Shown here piece after piece: positions 62,411-64,000 of a stretch of 64,000 nt of DNA (position 1 is the first letter of the stretch; each line of letters begins with the position of its first letter). This DNA is from Ziziphus jujuba (Eukaryota; Streptophyta; Magnoliopsida; Rosales; Rhamnaceae), in assembly GCF_031755915.1 (NCBI RefSeq), contig NC_083379.1, positions 13,129,501 to 13,193,500 on the forward strand. The letters run 5' to 3'. The notes under the pieces were generated by a model. That model saw only the letters and a program-made list of their open reading frames with translations, was not told where the DNA came from and did not search any database. Position numbers and translations under genes: made by a program.

Positions 62411-63443
62411 ATTATTATTATTATTATTGTTATTACTACTACTCTATATACAAAGTAGAATTATTATACAAATAAGTTTCTTTTCATTTTTGAGTGCTCA
62501 AACTAAATATTTAAATTGAAAATGCAAACAACTATCAAGGTGAAACACAAAATAATTTTTGGCAAATAAAAAAAAAGAAAAAAAAAGGTTAGCACAAAAT
62601 AATAATAATAATAATAATAAATTTTAAAGGTTTTGTGCAAAGTGGAAAATATTGAAAGGTTCAACTCAATCCCCAATCCAATGTTCCATATCAGGCTTAA
62701 CTAGGTTCATCCATATTCTGTTTAACATATGTTCGAAAATTTCACCCAAAAAAAAAAAAGAGGAAAGGAAAGAGAAGAACATATGTTCGGGGAAAAAAAA
62801 CAGTATAAATTTCAGTACATCATTTTATTCATTTGTGGAAAAGATTGAGCTGCTAAAAAGGAAGTGAAATAATTTCTTAAACATAAAGAGAGATTAGAAA
62901 TGTCTTCCAGGCAAAGAATAAATTATGTTAAAATTTATTTATTTATTTATTTATTGGGTTTATCAAGATGAAAGAGTTTAATTTATTTGTCATATAATCA
63001 TACAAAATCACACAAAATAGCATAAGGAATATATATGGGTGGATTTTTTTTTTTTCTTATGGTTTTTCTAGACCAATAACGAATTTATTCACTTGCTAAT
63101 TAAAATTGTCAATATACATTCTCTATTATTTTTCTGAAATTGAATTCATAAAAGAGTACTTTTTTTTTTTTTTTTTTTTGCTTGAACACAAAAGTATACT
63201 TAAATTCATAATAATGATAATAAAAAAATAATGACTACCATTCCTTTTTATTTTATATAAAAATAAACACGAACACCCATTTCATTTTTTTTTTTTTTTT
63301 TGAGGCTCACGAACACCCATTTCTATTTTCCACTTTCTATCAACTGGAATCAAAACGCGCCCGATTTGATTTCAAGCATAGATCTACAGAAAGCAACAGA
63401 TAGAAATACCCATTTCTTTCTTTCTTCTTCTTCTTCTTCAAGA
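61825..63443. other. Intergenic region with simple repeats
   Basis: 61825-62400 is the duplicated 3' flank of the pseudogene. Beyond it are ATT repeats (62405-62440), an AAT repeat (62601-62622), an ATTT run (62929-62955) and T runs at 63161-63179 and 63285-63301. 63400-63443 is a CT-rich leader of the next gene (TTTCTTTC and CTTCTTCTT). No other gene seen. Confidence 0.55.
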
Positions 63444-64000
63444 ATGTCAAGAAAGAGAGCCCTAAACGACCCCAGCTACCGCACATTGCCATCACCTTCT
63501 TCTTCTGCTTCATCATTATCTTCTTCTTGGACTCAACTAGACTGGCAATACCCAGGAAAAGACGTGATGGAAAATATTACCAGGCGTCTAGAAACTCCCA
63601 TGGAGATTCGCCATCTACGTGCTGTCTGCCGAGGTTGGCGTGACTTAATCCCTCTTCCACCCAAATACCACCTCAACTCTGATGGGTCTCCTTTGAAACT
63701 TCCATATCCAATCGTTTCGAACGGTAAGCAGTCCTCTATTAGGGGTTACTACTTGCTCAAAGATAGAACCATCTATTGTTTCGAACCCTTGAAAGAGAAT
63801 TCTACCGATAACTGGTTCGTGAATATTGAAGAGAAAGATCCTGGGAAAGTTTGTCTCAAGGACCCTTTCGACAGATTCAGGAATCTTGGTCAGATTGATA
63901 GCCTACACGAGAAGGTAATCGAGTTATGGGATTATAAGGTGAGAGAAGTAGGTAAAACATATTATCTTGAATTTGTTGAAGTAGGAGACAACCAATGTTT
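63444..64000 (+). CDS. F-box protein, SKIP23/DUF295-type (5' part, runs off the window)
   Basis: ATG at 63444 is followed by 185 open codons to the window end. Residues 17-29 are a serine-rich run. Residues 30-70 (WTQLDWQYPGKDVMENITRRLETPMEIRHLRAVCRGWRDLIP) are an F-box in the form typical of plant SKIP23-like proteins, with the C-x-x-W of VCRGW. Residues 99-112 (RGYYLLKDRTIYCF) begin the DUF295 beta-propeller-like region. Family members act as SCF adaptors; no target is known from sequence. It is not related to the FBD-type genes of the array beyond the F-box. A CT-rich leader precedes the start. The C-terminal half lies outside the window. Confidence 0.82.
   Translation, partial: MSRKRALNDPSYRTLPSPSSSASSLSSSWTQLDWQYPGKDVMENITRRLETPMEIRHLRAVCRGWRDLIPLPPKYHLNSDGSPLKLPYPIVSNGKQSSIRGYYLLKDRTIYCFEPLKENSTDNWFVNIEEKDPGKVCLKDPFDRFRNLGQIDSLHEKVIELWDYKVREVGKTYYLEFVEVGDNQC

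Noticed and set aside
1..64000. tRNA or rRNA genes
   Set aside because: No cloverleaf-type or rRNA sequence was recognised by eye on either strand; a covariance-model scan would be needed to exclude tRNAs.

Overview
This is plant nuclear DNA, most likely from a eudicot. The sequence shows Ty3/gypsy and LINE-type retrotransposons, AT-rich intergenic DNA with simple repeats, multi-exon F-box/LRR genes with GT-AG introns and a TATA box, and no operon-like or prokaryotic features. The species cannot be named from the sequence alone.

Layout. (1) 1-13565 is a chromovirus-like (Tekay/Del-type) Ty3/gypsy element whose 5' LTR is cut by the window edge. It has an initiator-Met-type primer binding site, gag, a pol without frameshifts but with nine premature stops, a polypurine tract and a 2.9 kb 3' LTR. 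Two solo LTRs of another gypsy family sit inside pol, in opposite orientations, each with a perfect 5-bp target site duplication (gatag at 2706-5724; acaac at 7385-9972). (2) 15061-15936 is an intact orphan gene of 291 codons. A diverged copy with three nonsense codons lies at 61153-61824, on the far side of the array. (3) 20455-55696 is a tandem array of six near-identical 5.87 kb units, transcribed on the minus strand. Each holds an F-box/LRR gene, a fossil terminal exon of an older F-box gene, an AT-rich spacer and a 5'-truncated LINE tail (zf-RVT plus RNase H). (4) 55694-60616 holds two further solo LTRs in a nearly spacer-less inverted repeat (5-bp spacer cttgg). (5) 60617-61152 carries an unidentified repeat, and 63444-64000 is the start of a SKIP23/DUF295-type F-box gene that runs off the window.

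Main result. Only the leftmost F-box gene (20057-22501) has its native three-exon 3' end. The duplication breakpoint lies inside exon 2, so copies 2-6 read in frame from the FBD-like region of exon 2 into the zinc-binding domain of the LINE, giving five identical predicted F-box/LRR-LINE chimeras of about 603 residues. The unit junctions keep 'tgt' plus the four-base microhomology 'aaca', matching the first seven bases of the solo LTR at the right end of the array. I infer that LINE insertion and then solo-LTR insertion came first, and that the array then grew by a microhomology-type event followed by unequal exchange. Copies differ by few substitutions that I could see and by the length of one AT microsatellite, so the expansion is young or homogenised, or partly an assembly product. 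That last point needs checking with long reads.
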